DNA of 64,000 nt from Sinomonas atrocyanea (GCF_030812675.1 NZ_JAUSTE010000003.1:124001-188000), one strand, 5' to 3'; shown: positions 37,482 through 46,791, numbered from the stretch's first letter. The notes: generated by a model from the letters alone, not told the origin. A program made the numbers and translations.

Positions 37482-38630
37482 GTGCGCGCCATGGCCTACC
37501 GCGGGCCGTACAAGGTCCGGGTCGAGGAGAAGGACATCCCCTCGATCGAACATCCCAACGATGCGATCGTCCGCGTCACGCTCGGGGCCATCTGCGGCTC
37601 CGACCTGCACCTGTACCACGGGCTGATCCCGGACACCCGGGTCGGGACCACGTTCGGCCACGAATTCATCGGCGTGGTCGAAGAGGTCGGCCCGTCCGTG
37701 CAGAACCTCAAGCGGGGGGACCGGGTCATGGTCCCCTTCAACGTCTACTGCGGCTCGTGCTACTTCTGTGCACGCGGGCTGTACTCCAACTGCCACAACG
37801 TGAACCCCAACGCCACCGCGATCGGCGGGATCTACGGCTACTCGCACAGCTGCGGAGGGTACGACGGCGGCCAGGCGGAGTTCGTACGGGTCCCGTTCGC
37901 CGACGTCGGGCCCTCCCTCATCCCCGACTGGATGAGCGACGAGGACGCGGTCCTGCTCACCGACGCGCTCCCCACCGGCTACTTCGGGGCGCAGCTCGGG
38001 GACATCTCCGAAGACGACACGGTGATCGTCCTGGGCGCCGGGCCCGTGGGCCTTTTCGCGGCCGCGTCCTCGTGGCTCATGGGAGCCGGGCGCGTGATCG
38101 TCGTGGACCACCTCGACTACCGCCTCGCGAAGGCCAGGGAGTTCGCGCACGCCGAGACGTACAACTTCGCCGAGCACCGCGACATCATCCTCGAGCTGAA
38201 GAAGGCCACCGACTATCTCGGCGCCGACGTGGTGATCGACGCGGTCGGCGCCGAGGCGGACGGCGGGTTCCTCCTGCACGTGGCCGGGGCCAAGCTCAAG
38301 CTCCAGGGCGGCTCCCCGATCGCCCTGAACTGGGCGCTGGACGCCGTCCGCAAGGGCGGGACAGTGTCGGTCCTCGGCGCCTACGGCCCCGCCCCCACCG
38401 GCGTCAAGTTCGGCGACGCCATGAACAAGGGGCTCACGATCCGCACCAACCAGTGCCCGGTCAAGCGGCAGTGGCCGCGCCTCTTCGAGCACGTCCGCAA
38501 CGGCTACCTCAAGCCCAGCGAGCTCGTCACCCACCGCATCCCGCTCGAGCACATCGCCGAGGGCTACCACCTGTTCTCGGGCAAGCTCGACGGCATCATC
38601 AAGCCCCTCGTGGTGCCCGGGGCGTCCTGA
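37482..38630 (+). CDS. Zinc-dependent alcohol dehydrogenase (MDR family)
   Basis: A 382-residue medium-chain dehydrogenase close to formaldehyde dehydrogenase FdhA. Catalytic zinc ligands lie in GAICGSDLHLYHG and FGHEFIGVVEEVG; the structural-zinc loop YCGSCYFCARGLYSNC has four cysteines; the cofactor fold is VLGAGPVGLFAA (about 186). GTG 37482 is preferred over ATG 37491 because GGAGGG lies 5 nt upstream. It is the first of four plus-strand genes set between purH and purN that look like a stress cassette. A second, distinct FdhA is at 53149. Confidence 0.9.
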   Translation: MRAMAYRGPYKVRVEEKDIPSIEHPNDAIVRVTLGAICGSDLHLYHGLIPDTRVGTTFGHEFIGVVEEVGPSVQNLKRGDRVMVPFNVYCGSCYFCARGLYSNCHNVNPNATAIGGIYGYSHSCGGYDGGQAEFVRVPFADVGPSLIPDWMSDEDAVLLTDALPTGYFGAQLGDISEDDTVIVLGAGPVGLFAAASSWLMGAGRVIVVDHLDYRLAKAREFAHAETYNFAEHRDIILELKKATDYLGADVVIDAVGAEADGGFLLHVAGAKLKLQGGSPIALNWALDAVRKGGTVSVLGAYGPAPTGVKFGDAMNKGLTIRTNQCPVKRQWPRLFEHVRNGYLKPSELVTHRIPLEHIAEGYHLFSGKLDGIIKPLVVPGAS

Positions 38631-38642
38631 AAGGAGCCAGCC

Positions 38643-39215
38643 ATGCCGTACACCGCCGACAGGCGCCCCCAGCCGCCGTCCAGCGAGGAGCTCCGCGCCC
38701 GGATCCCGGGCTGGGGCGCAGACCTCGACCCCGCGGACCGGCCCTCGGTGCCGCGCGAGAAGCACGAGCCGACCGGGGCCCACTGGGACTTCCCCGAGCG
38801 GCAGCCGGAGAACACGCCGCACGAGCGCTCCCGCGAACACGAGTTCCTCACCCCGGTGTTCGGCACGACCGCTCCCCTGCACGGGGCCTCGGGCGCGATC
38901 CGGAGGTTCTCGTACCGCCGCTACAGCGAGGGGCAGACGCCGCACTGGCTGCTTCTCCTGGCGGGGGACCGCGTCGACGCCTGGGAGTCGCACCTGCGCT
39001 CCCTCGCGACGCTGCACCCCGACAACCCCGTCACCGAGACCGGGGTCCTCGGCGAGGCCGGCCACCACCCCGTGTCCTCACGATGGGGGCAGAACCGGGC
39101 GGACCTCAAGCACGCCTGGATGGACCCCATCATTGTGGGCGGACCCTGGGCCGCGGCCGCCCTCGTGGCCTGGGCGGGCGCCCGCAGGCTCCTGAAGTCC
39201 TCTCCCCGCCGCTAA
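38643..39215 (+). CDS. Hypothetical protein next to alcohol dehydrogenase
   Basis: A 190-residue protein of unknown function: a polar, Pro/Arg/Glu-rich N-terminal half, a predicted folded middle (LHGASGAIRRFSYRRYSEGQTPHWLLLLAGDR region), and one C-terminal hydrophobic helix (about 165-182) with a basic end, so a tail-anchored membrane protein is likely. AAAGGAG precedes the ATG, 12 nt after the dehydrogenase stop, so it is in the same operon. Confidence 0.75.
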   Translation: MPYTADRRPQPPSSEELRARIPGWGADLDPADRPSVPREKHEPTGAHWDFPERQPENTPHERSREHEFLTPVFGTTAPLHGASGAIRRFSYRRYSEGQTPHWLLLLAGDRVDAWESHLRSLATLHPDNPVTETGVLGEAGHHPVSSRWGQNRADLKHAWMDPIIVGGPWAAAALVAWAGARRLLKSSPRR

Positions 39216-39248
39216 CGGCTCCAGCATCCACACCGAAAGGCACACACC

Positions 39249-39734
39249 ATGGGATTCAAGCTCAGCCACGCCGTCCTGCGCCTCGTCGCGGGCGCCTTCG
39301 TCCTCAACTCGGGGGTCTCCAAGCTCTCGCTCGACGCCGAGGGCGCCGAGCGGCTCCAGGACATGACCGCCCACGCGATCCCCCAGGCCAAGCAGGTGGC
39401 CCCGAAGACGTTCGGCAAGCTCGTCGCGGGCGCCGAGGTGGGGCTGGGGGCCGCCCTCCTGGCACCGTTCGTCCCCACCCGTCTCGCGGCGCTGGGCCTC
39501 ACGGCATTCTCCGCCGGCCTGCTCGCCGTCTACTCCAAGACCCCGGGCCTGACCCAGCCGGACGGGATCAGGCCCACCCCCGCGGGCGTGCCCATGGCCA
39601 AGGACATCTGGCTCGCCGGGATCGGCGTGGCCCTCCTGATCGACCGCAAGCACCACCCCGTCAAGGCCCGGCGCAAGGTGGCGCAGGCGAGGGCCGCCCA
39701 GGCGAAGACCGCGATCAAGGCGGCCGTGAAGTAG
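39249..39734 (+). CDS. DoxX-like integral membrane protein
   Basis: A 161-residue protein with about four hydrophobic segments and DoxX-like features (AGAFVLNSGVSKLSL near residue 15; AGAEVGLGAALLAPF near 62), ending in a Lys/Arg/Ala-rich tail (VKARRKVAQARAAQAK). It is 33 bp after the preceding gene with GAAAGG as ribosome-binding site. The role is unknown; its cassette mates suggest membrane or redox stress. Confidence 0.8.
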   Translation: MGFKLSHAVLRLVAGAFVLNSGVSKLSLDAEGAERLQDMTAHAIPQAKQVAPKTFGKLVAGAEVGLGAALLAPFVPTRLAALGLTAFSAGLLAVYSKTPGLTQPDGIRPTPAGVPMAKDIWLAGIGVALLIDRKHHPVKARRKVAQARAAQAKTAIKAAVK

Positions 39735-39814
39735 TCCGCCCGGTGTTTTGGCCTCCATGCCGCCGGGTACCTGTAGAGAGTCCCCAACAGCGCCAACCTC
39801 GCTAGGAGAAACGC

Positions 39815-40288
39815 ATGTCTACCGTCCAGGAAACGATCGATGTTGCCGTCCCCGTTGCGACGGCGTACAACCAGTGGACCCAGTTCGAGTCCTTCCCGCA
39901 CTTCATGGGAGGCGTCGAGTCCGTGGTACAGCAGGACGACACCCACCTGCACTGGACCACGAAGGTGGCCGGGCAGACCCGCGAGTTCGACACGGTGATC
40001 ACCGAGCAGAACCCGGACGAGCGGATCGCGTGGAAGAGCACCGACGGCCCCAACCACGCGGGCGTCGTCACCTTCCACCGGCTCAACGATGCCGAATCCC
40101 GGGTGTCGGTCCAGTTCGACTGGGAGCCGGGCTCCGCAACCGAGAAGATCGGTGCGGCCTTCGGCGCCGACAACGCTCAGGTCAAGAGCGACCTGAAGAA
40201 GTTCAAGGACTTCGTGGAGTCCAACGGCGCCACCGGCGGATGGCGCGGCTCCGTGGACGCGCCCCCGCAGAGCGGCGGCACCCTCTGA
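39815..40288 (+). CDS. SRPBCC (polyketide cyclase/START-like) protein
   Basis: A 157-residue single-domain protein of the Bet v1/SRPBCC fold: IDVAVPVATAYNQWTQFESFPHFMGG at the start, WTTKVAGQTREFDTVITEQNPDERIAW in the middle, and a long C-terminal helix (VKSDLKKFKDFVES). Such proteins bind hydrophobic ligands; this subgroup (often annotated as cyclase/dehydrase) commonly accompanies stress genes. GGAG precedes the ATG. It ends the cassette and is followed by a strong terminator. Confidence 0.88.
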   Translation: MSTVQETIDVAVPVATAYNQWTQFESFPHFMGGVESVVQQDDTHLHWTTKVAGQTREFDTVITEQNPDERIAWKSTDGPNHAGVVTFHRLNDAESRVSVQFDWEPGSATEKIGAAFGADNAQVKSDLKKFKDFVESNGATGGWRGSVDAPPQSGGTL

Positions 40289-40301
40289 TCGGCCCGCCTT
40301 A

Positions 40302-40354
40302 AAACGCACGACGGCGCGTGCCCCGCTCAGGCGGGCACGCGCCGTCGTGCGTTT
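40302..40354. terminator. Strong bidirectional terminator
   Basis: AAACGCACGACGGCGCGTGCC pairs with the complement ending GGCACGCGCCGTCGTGCGTTT, more than 20 bp per arm with one bulge and a TCAG loop. It separates the plus-strand stress cassette from the convergent purN gene. The A and T ends give it a U-tract in both directions. Confidence 0.92.
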
Positions 40355-40408
40355 CCCCCCACCGGACGGGCGGGTGGCGGAACCGGACCGCGTCGTGACC
40401 GGCCCGGG

Positions 40409-40990
40409 TCAGGCCGGAGCGGGGACCTCGCCCGCGGCCAGCCGGCGCAGGACGTCGATGAGCAGCCGCCGCTCGATGACCTTGATGCGCTCGTGGAGCG
40501 AGTCCTCGTCCTCGCCGTCGGCGACCGCGAGGGCCTCTTGGGCGATGATCGGCCCCGTGTCCACCCCGGCGTCGGCCCAGTGGACGGTGCAGCCGGTGAC
40601 CTTGACGCCGTAGTCGAGGGCGTCGCGGACCCCGTGCGCCCCCGGGAAGGCGGGCAGGAGCGCGGGATGCGTGTTGAGGTAGCGGCCGCCGAAGCGCGCG
40701 ATGAACTCGGGGCTGACGATCCTCATGAAGCCCGAGGAGACCACGACGTCCGGGCGGTAGGACGCGACCTTGTCGGCGAGGGCGGCGTCCCACTCCGCAC
40801 GGGTGGGGAACGAGTTGAAGTTCACCACGAAGGTCTCGAGGCCGGCCTCGTCCGAGCGCTCGATCCCATAGGTTCCCTCGCGGTCCGCGCCGACGGCAGC
40901 AATCTCGATGTCCAGCTCGCCGGCCCTCACGGCGTCGATGACGGCCTGCAGGTTGGAGCCGGTGCCGGAGACGAGGACCACGATGCGCAT
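40409..40990 (-). CDS. purN: Phosphoribosylglycinamide formyltransferase
   Basis: A 193-residue GAR transformylase that transfers formyl from 10-formyl-THF in purine synthesis. Signatures are VLVSGTGSNLQAVID at the N terminus, NTHPALLPAFPGAHG (catalytic Asn-x-His, about residue 108) and HWADAGVDTGPIIAQ with the catalytic Asp. In related actinobacteria purN is usually followed directly by purH; here purH lies 3.1 kb further on the same strand, behind the plus-strand cassette. Confidence 0.96.
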   Translation of the reverse strand: MRIVVLVSGTGSNLQAVIDAVRAGELDIEIAAVGADREGTYGIERSDEAGLETFVVNFNSFPTRAEWDAALADKVASYRPDVVVSSGFMRIVSPEFIARFGGRYLNTHPALLPAFPGAHGVRDALDYGVKVTGCTVHWADAGVDTGPIIAQEALAVADGEDEDSLHERIKVIERRLLIDVLRRLAAGEVPAPA

Positions 40991-41051
40991 GGGGCCACCT
41001 TACCGGCGCCGCGCACGCCGGCAGGCCCGCGCGCCGGTAGGGTGGGGAACC

Positions 41052-41435
41052 GTGACCGCCCAGGCCTCCCTCGCCCGCACCCAGCTCCTGCTCCGCGTCC
41101 TCGCGGTGGCCGTCCTCCTGACGTGGATCTCGGCGGCGCACGGCGTGGGCTGGGCCTGGGCCTCGGCGCTGCTGTCCGCGGCCGTGCTGGGCGGCGGGAT
41201 CACGGTGCTCGTGCTCGTCGGCCGCGGGGGCCATCCCCGGTCGCTGGCCGTCGGGGCCATCGCGGGCATGCTCGTCGGGCTCGCGCTCGGGCTCTACTCC
41301 GCGGCGGCACTGGCCTTCGCCGGACAGGTGGCGCGCTTCGAGGACTGTTCCCACCACGCGATCACCATCACCGCCAAGGACACCTGCCAGGCGGACCTCC
41401 GCGCGGGCCTGGACGCAGCCGCGCGGCAGGGCTGA
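41052..41435 (+). CDS. Small four-helix membrane protein
   Basis: A 127-residue protein with three to four hydrophobic segments (about residues 10-28, 35-55, 65-90) and a short C-terminal tail with two cysteines (FEDCSHHAITITAKDTCQADL). I recognise no family. TAGGGT at 41038-41043 lies 8 nt before the GTG and no ribosome-binding site is visible, so the mRNA may be leaderless. It is divergent from purN. Confidence 0.7.
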   Translation: MTAQASLARTQLLLRVLAVAVLLTWISAAHGVGWAWASALLSAAVLGGGITVLVLVGRGGHPRSLAVGAIAGMLVGLALGLYSAAALAFAGQVARFEDCSHHAITITAKDTCQADLRAGLDAAARQG

Positions 41436-41442
41436 TGCAGGC

Positions 41443-42753
41443 CTAAGCCTCGGCGGAGTCGGCGCTGCGGGTGCGGGAGCGCTCGAGCCACGGCCCGAGG
41501 CCGTAGCCGATGCAGGCCCCGATCGCGGTCTCCGCCCCCACCCAGACGAGCATCCACAGGGGACTCACACCGAGTTCGGTGAGCCGGCCCACGCCGGCGG
41601 AGCCGCTCGTGAGCCACGCGAGCCCGGCCGCGAGCGCACCTGCGACGGCACCGACGAGGGCGCCGAGGAAGACCGCGGAGACCGGCGCGGAGAACCAGCG
41701 GGCCCGGACCTTGATCGAGAGCCACTCGTCGAAGTGGTCCTCCCCCTCGCGCACGAACCACCAGCCCGCGACGAGGCCGCCCAGCACCGGGACCACGAGG
41801 GCCGCCGGGCCGAACAGGAGCGGCCCCGCGGGCACGGCGGCGAGCAGGGGAACGGGAGGCAGCGGCCCCACCGCGGTGGCGAGGGCCCCCGCGCTCGAGC
41901 CGGTCCCGAGGGCGACGCCCGCGCCGGAGGCCCAGCCGAGGGTCCAGACCACGAGGTCGGGGATGTAGCCGATCTGGGCGACGGTCAGGGCAGCCCCGCC
42001 GACGGCGTCGGCGCCGACACCCTCGAATACGGCCACGGCCTCGGCCCAGTGGCCCAGCAGGTCCACGGCGAGGAGCACCGCGGCGATCGCGAGCGAGGTG
42101 AGCAGGCCCACGGCGCCGGAGCGAACCGCCGCCCAGACGTAGCTGCCGGCCCAGCGCGAATACTGCCCGGCACGGGCGATCCAGTCCACGGCGTCAACGC
42201 CGATGAGCCTGGTCCAGGCGCCCGCCTCGCGCCGGGCGCCCGCCACCAGGCCGAGGCCGGCGGGGATGAGCGGGACCAGGGTCGCGGCGACCATGCCCAC
42301 GTCCACCTGGGCGGTGCGGCACACGAACGCAGTGGCGAACCCGAATCCGGCGTACGCGGAGGCTGCTCCGGCGAGCGCCTGCCACAGGGTGTCCGCATAC
42401 GAGGCCCGGGCGAGCCGCCGGCCCGCCCGCCAGGCCAGGAGCACCGGGATGAGCGTGAGTCCGAGCGGGATGAGGGACAGCGTCCCGGTCACCGGCTCGG
42501 CCGCCTCGCCCGTCCCGGCGGCCAGGCTGAGCTTGAGCGGCACCCCGTGGGCGAGGAGCCACGCCTGCCCCGCCAGGCGGGCGGCGTCCTCGGGCGCCCA
42601 GGGCCCCAGGCCGCCGGTCGCCCAGACGGCGAACACGGGGATGACCGCCAGGACGGCGGAGATCAGGAGGGCTTGGACGGCTTCCGCGACTCCCTGGAGC
42701 CACAGCGGCATGGGGAGCCCGCGGAGTCCAGACTGGTCGGCGCGGAGTTTCAT
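41443..42753 (-). CDS. DUF6350-like polytopic membrane protein
   Basis: A 436-residue integral membrane protein with about ten to twelve helices, of the DUF6350 type encoded near purN/purH in many actinobacteria. Function is not established. It has a cytoplasmic C terminus with several Arg residues (PWLERSRTRSADS). ATG 42753 has GGAGG close upstream. The stop is 8 bp from the convergent small membrane-protein gene. Confidence 0.78.
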   Translation of the reverse strand: MKLRADQSGLRGLPMPLWLQGVAEAVQALLISAVLAVIPVFAVWATGGLGPWAPEDAARLAGQAWLLAHGVPLKLSLAAGTGEAAEPVTGTLSLIPLGLTLIPVLLAWRAGRRLARASYADTLWQALAGAASAYAGFGFATAFVCRTAQVDVGMVAATLVPLIPAGLGLVAGARREAGAWTRLIGVDAVDWIARAGQYSRWAGSYVWAAVRSGAVGLLTSLAIAAVLLAVDLLGHWAEAVAVFEGVGADAVGGAALTVAQIGYIPDLVVWTLGWASGAGVALGTGSSAGALATAVGPLPPVPLLAAVPAGPLLFGPAALVVPVLGGLVAGWWFVREGEDHFDEWLSIKVRARWFSAPVSAVFLGALVGAVAGALAAGLAWLTSGSAGVGRLTELGVSPLWMLVWVGAETAIGACIGYGLGPWLERSRTRSADSAEA

Positions 42754-42777
42754 CGCCCTCCACTGTGCCACGGCCGC

Positions 42778-42804
42778 GCCGGTGCGCCGCTCAGGCGCAC
42801 CGGC
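42778..42804. terminator. Hairpin terminator downstream of the OYE gene
   Basis: GCCGGTGCGCC (42778-42788), loop GCTCA, GGCGCACCGGC (42794-42804): an 11-bp perfect stem between two minus-strand genes. Confidence 0.75.
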
Positions 42805-42822
42805 GGACGGCACCGCCGGGGG

Positions 42823-43989
42823 TCAGGAGAGGTGGAGCCTGTCCTCCGCGCTGAACGGGCGGATCTCCTCGGTGCGGCCCTCGCGGACCTTCTCGACCCA
42901 GAGGGGGTCGGAGAGCAGGACCCGGCCCACCGCCACGAGGTCGAACTCGCCGCGGCCGAACTGGCCCAGCAGGGCCTCGAGCCCGCGGACCTGGGAACGG
43001 CCGCCCTCCTGCCACGTGACCTCGAACTCGTTGTCCAGCCCCACGGAGCCGACCGTGATCACGGGGAGCCCGCTGAGCTTCTTGGTCCAGCCCGCGAGGC
43101 CGAGGGCGGAGTCGCCGCCCTCTCCGTCGGCGCCGGCGGCCTCGAGGAACGCGGGCTCCCAGTGGCGCCGGGTCGAGGGGTGGAAGGCCGAGACGCCGGC
43201 CTCGGCGAGGGTGCCGAGGATGGTGCCGAGCTCTTCGGGCGTCTGGGCGATCCTGGCGCCGTAGTCGCCGGACTTCCACTGGGAGAAGCGGAAGATCACC
43301 GGGTAGTCGGGGCCCACGGCGGCGCGCACCGCCGAGGCGACCTCCGCGGGGAAGCGCAGCCGGGCCTCGAGCGAGCCGCCGTACTGGTCCTCGCGGCGGT
43401 TCGTGCCCTCCCAGAGGAACTGGTCGAGGAGGTAGCCGTGGGCGCCGTGCAGCTCGACGCCGTCGAAGCCGGCCGCCTGGGCCGCCGCGGCGGCGCGGGC
43501 GAAGTCGTCGCGGATGCGGGCCAGCTCCTCCACGGTCGCGGCGCGGCCGCGCTGGGCGCCGTTCGGGGCGATCCCGGAGGGGCTGAGCGAGGGCAGCTCC
43601 GGGTTGAACTCGGCGTGGTCGCCGCGGGCCGCGCCGAGGTGCCAGAGCTGGGGCACGATCGCGCCGCCGGCCGCGTGCACCTCCTCGACGAGGCGTCGCC
43701 ACGCGGCGAGCTCGGCGTCGCCGAACAGGCGCGGGACGCGCGTGCTGGGACCGGAGTCCTCCGAGACGTACACGCCCTCCGTGATGAGGAGCCCGACGCC
43801 GGCCGCGGCGCGGCGCGCGTAGTAGCCCACGACGTCGTCCGTCACGACCCCCTCGGGCGAGAACTCGCGGGTCATGGGGGCCATGACGAAGCGGTTGGGG
43901 ACGCGGAGGCTGCCGAGGTGGAACGGCGTGAAGAGGCTGGAGAGCGGGGCCGCCGTGGCGGGGCCGGATGCGGTGTCCTGGATCGTCAT
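42823..43989 (-). CDS. NADH:flavin oxidoreductase, old yellow enzyme family
   Basis: A 388-residue FMN-dependent (alpha/beta)8-barrel ene-reductase. Signatures: FTPFHLGSLRVPNRFVMAPMTREFS at the start, PQLWHLGA (about 113), the catalytic region GFDGVELHGAHGYLLDQFLWEGTN (about 170-195) and GRVLLSDPLW near the C terminus. Enzymes of this family reduce activated C=C bonds of enones or act on xenobiotics. It appears to be a single-gene unit. Confidence 0.93.
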   Translation of the reverse strand: MTIQDTASGPATAAPLSSLFTPFHLGSLRVPNRFVMAPMTREFSPEGVVTDDVVGYYARRAAAGVGLLITEGVYVSEDSGPSTRVPRLFGDAELAAWRRLVEEVHAAGGAIVPQLWHLGAARGDHAEFNPELPSLSPSGIAPNGAQRGRAATVEELARIRDDFARAAAAAQAAGFDGVELHGAHGYLLDQFLWEGTNRREDQYGGSLEARLRFPAEVASAVRAAVGPDYPVIFRFSQWKSGDYGARIAQTPEELGTILGTLAEAGVSAFHPSTRRHWEPAFLEAAGADGEGGDSALGLAGWTKKLSGLPVITVGSVGLDNEFEVTWQEGGRSQVRGLEALLGQFGRGEFDLVAVGRVLLSDPLWVEKVREGRTEEIRPFSAEDRLHLS

Positions 43990-44144
43990 GCTCTGGGCAA
44001 CCGAGCCCGGTCCGGCACCATTCCCCGTCCGTCCAGACTGTGCCGCAGGTCACGTCGAGGGGTGCGCCGGGCGTTCACCGGGCCTTCCCCCGCAGGTCAC
44101 GCGGCCGCCGCCGTCCGGCCAGACGGGCGGCGGAGCGTGGAGGC

Positions 44145-45302
44145 GTGAGGATCGCGATTGTTGCCGAGTCGTTCCTGCCGCAGATGAACGGCGTCACCCA
44201 TTCAGTCCTGCGGGTGCTCGACCACCTGCACGAGCGCGGCGACGAGGTGCTCGTGCTCGCCCCGTCCGGCGAAGGCGCCGGGGCGGTGTTCCCGCAGGAC
44301 GAGACCGTGTCCGGCGCGAAGGTCGTGCGGCTGCCCGCCGTGCCCGTGGCCGGCTACCCGAACGTGCGGATCGCGTTCGGGGCCGTGCCGAAGGTGCGGC
44401 GCCTCCTCCGGGCCTTCCGGCCCGACGTGGTGCACCTGGCCTCCCCGTTCGAGCTCGGCTGGCGGGCCGTGCGGGCCGCGAGCCAGCTGGGGATTCCCAC
44501 GGTGGCGGTCTACCAGACCGAGGTGCCCGGCTACGCGGCCCGCTACGGGGTGCCCTTCCTCGAGAACTGGGCGTGGCAGCGGGTGGAGGCGATCCACCTC
44601 CTCGCGGACCGGACCCTCGCACCGTCCACCTTCGCGCTCAACCAGCTGCGCGGGCGAGGGATCCCCGGCGTCGAGCTGTGGCGCCGCGGCGTCGACACGG
44701 AACGGTTCAGCCCCGCGAAGCGCGACGCCGTGTGGCGGGCGTCCGTGGCCGGGTGCACCCCCGCGGGCTCGCCGGTGTCCGTGATCGGCTACGTGGGGCG
44801 GCTCGCGGCGGAGAAGCAGGTAGAGGACCTGCGCGTGCTCGCGGACCTGCCCGGTACCCGGCTCGTGGTGGTCGGGGACGGACCGCTGCGCGCCCAGCTG
44901 GAGGCCCAGCTGCCCGGGGCGCTCTTCACCGGGTTCAAGGGCGGCGAGGACCTCGCCCGGATCGTCGCGAGCTTCGACCTGTTCGTGCACCCGGGCGAGT
45001 TCGAGACGTTCTGCCAGACCATCCAGGAGGCCATGGCCTCGGGGGTGCCGGTGGTCGCGACCGGCCGCGGCGGCCCGCTCGACCTCGTGCAGAACTCGAA
45101 GACCGGCTGGCTGTACTCCCCCGGCGACCTGGCCCAGCTGCGCTCCTACGCCCAGGACCTCCTCGGCGACGACGCGAAGCGGGCCGCGTTCGCCGAGGCC
45201 GCCTGGCGCAGCGTCCAGGGCCGGTCCTGGAGCGCCATCTGCGCCCAGCTCGTCGAGCACTACGAGGACGTCATCGCCCGCACCGCGGTCCCCGCCCGCT
45301 GA
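44145..45302 (+). CDS. GT4-family glycosyltransferase (GDP-mannose alpha-mannosyltransferase-like)
   Basis: A 385-residue GT-B fold enzyme of family GT4, closest in pattern to mycobacterial/corynebacterial MgtA, which mannosylates glycolipid anchors. Features: VAESFLPQMNGVTHSVLRVLDHL at the N terminus, VIGYVGRLAAEKQVEDL at the second domain (about 205), and the donor-binding PGEFETFCQTIQEAMASGVPVVATGRGG (about 284-310). It starts at GTG 45 bp before... the conserved RIAIVAESF, with GGAGG immediately upstream. UDP-glucose dehydrogenase follows, pointing to cell-envelope glycan synthesis. Confidence 0.88.
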   Translation: MRIAIVAESFLPQMNGVTHSVLRVLDHLHERGDEVLVLAPSGEGAGAVFPQDETVSGAKVVRLPAVPVAGYPNVRIAFGAVPKVRRLLRAFRPDVVHLASPFELGWRAVRAASQLGIPTVAVYQTEVPGYAARYGVPFLENWAWQRVEAIHLLADRTLAPSTFALNQLRGRGIPGVELWRRGVDTERFSPAKRDAVWRASVAGCTPAGSPVSVIGYVGRLAAEKQVEDLRVLADLPGTRLVVVGDGPLRAQLEAQLPGALFTGFKGGEDLARIVASFDLFVHPGEFETFCQTIQEAMASGVPVVATGRGGPLDLVQNSKTGWLYSPGDLAQLRSYAQDLLGDDAKRAAFAEAAWRSVQGRSWSAICAQLVEHYEDVIARTAVPAR

Positions 45303-45347
45303 GGTCCGCTGGGTCCGGTGAATTCGGCAAGAGAAGGAAGGGACACC

Positions 45348-46679
45348 ATGAAGATCTCCGTCATCGGCTGCGGCTACCTCGGAGCGGTCCACGCCGCCGC
45401 GCTGGCCTCGATGGGCCACACGGTCGTGGGCATCGACACCGACGCGGACAAGGCGGCGCGCCTCGCCCGCGCCACCGCACCGTTCTTCGAGCCCGGCCTC
45501 GAGGAGCTCCTGGCCGAGGGCCGGGCCACGGGACGGCTCTCGTTCTCCACCGACATGGCCCTCGCCGCGGACTGCGACGTGCACTTCCTGTGCGTCGGGA
45601 CCCCGCAGGCCAAGACCAGCGGCGTGGCCGACCTGGGGTACCTGGAGTCGGCCGCCCGCGCGGTGGGCCGGCACGCGAAGGCGGGGGCCGCCGTCGTGGG
45701 CAAGTCCACGGTCCCGGTCGGGACGGTCCACCGCGTGCGCGAGTGGCTCGGCCGGGCGGACCTCGAGCTCGCCTGGAACCCCGAGTTCCTGCGGCAGGGG
45801 ACCGCGGTGAAGGACTCGCTCGTGCCGGACCGGCTCGTGTACGGGGTGGCGGACGACGCCGGCGGGCAGCGCGCGGCGCGCACGCTCGACACGGTCTACG
45901 CTCCCCTCCTGGAAGCCGGGGTGCCGAGGATCGTCTGCGGGTACGCGACCGCCGAGCTCATCAAGTCCGCTGCGAACGCCTACCTCGCCACGAAGCTCTC
46001 CTACATCAATGCGATGGCCGAGCTGTGCGACGCCGCCGGCGCCGACGTCACCCAGCTCTCCGCAGCCATGGGGCTGGACCCCCGCATCGGCCAGCGCTAC
46101 CTCGCGGCCGGGCTCGGGTTCGGCGGCGGGTGCCTGCCCAAGGACATCCGCTCGTTCCGCGCCCAGGCCCAGGAGCTCGGCGTCGACTCCGTGGACGCGT
46201 GGATGGGCCTGGTCGACGGCGTCAACGAGGGCCAGCGCGGACGCGTCGCGGCCCTCGCCGCCGACCTGTGCGGCGGCGACGTCGCGGGGCGCCGCGTGGC
46301 CGTGCTCGGCGCGGCCTTCAAGCCGGACACCGACGACATCCGCGACTCCCCCGCCCTCGATGTGGCGGTGCGGCTCGCGGCGGCCGGCGCGCACGTGGTG
46401 GTGACGGACCCGAAGGCCATCAACAACGCCTGGCTGCGCTTCCCGCAGCTCGAGTTCGAGCCGTCCCCGGCGGCAGCGCTCGACGGGGCCGAGCTGGTCC
46501 TGCTGCTGACCGAATGGCCCGAGTTCCGGGCCATCGACCCCGCAGAGGCCGCGTCGCGGGTCCGCCGGGCCGTCGTGCTCGACGCGCGCAACGTCCTGGA
46601 CGCAGCCGCCTGGCGGGATGCCGGCTGGGAGCTCCGCGGCCTCGGCACCGGCAGCGCCCTCCCCGCGCACGCCCGCTGA
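45348..46679 (+). CDS. ugd: UDP-glucose 6-dehydrogenase
   Basis: A 443-residue UDP-glucose/GDP-mannose dehydrogenase that makes the uronic acid sugar nucleotide for envelope glycans. It has the N-terminal NAD site VIGCGYLGAVHAA, the segment STVPVGT, the active-site Cys in GFGGGCLPKDIRSF (about residue 261), and the C-terminal domain VLGAAFKPDTDDIRDSPAL. AAGGAAGGG precedes the ATG. It lies 45 bp after the glycosyltransferase, likely in the same operon. GDP-mannose dehydrogenase activity cannot be excluded. Confidence 0.92.
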   Translation: MKISVIGCGYLGAVHAAALASMGHTVVGIDTDADKAARLARATAPFFEPGLEELLAEGRATGRLSFSTDMALAADCDVHFLCVGTPQAKTSGVADLGYLESAARAVGRHAKAGAAVVGKSTVPVGTVHRVREWLGRADLELAWNPEFLRQGTAVKDSLVPDRLVYGVADDAGGQRAARTLDTVYAPLLEAGVPRIVCGYATAELIKSAANAYLATKLSYINAMAELCDAAGADVTQLSAAMGLDPRIGQRYLAAGLGFGGGCLPKDIRSFRAQAQELGVDSVDAWMGLVDGVNEGQRGRVAALAADLCGGDVAGRRVAVLGAAFKPDTDDIRDSPALDVAVRLAAAGAHVVVTDPKAINNAWLRFPQLEFEPSPAAALDGAELVLLLTEWPEFRAIDPAEAASRVRRAVVLDARNVLDAAAWRDAGWELRGLGTGSALPAHAR

Positions 46680-46791
46680 CCGAGGTCCCTGTGGATAACT
46701 CCCGACAGGTCTAGTCACGAGCTTGTAGACTGCCGGACAAGCGCCGCAGCGCACCGGGCGGCGCCCACACCAACGACCTCGGGGGATGTCA

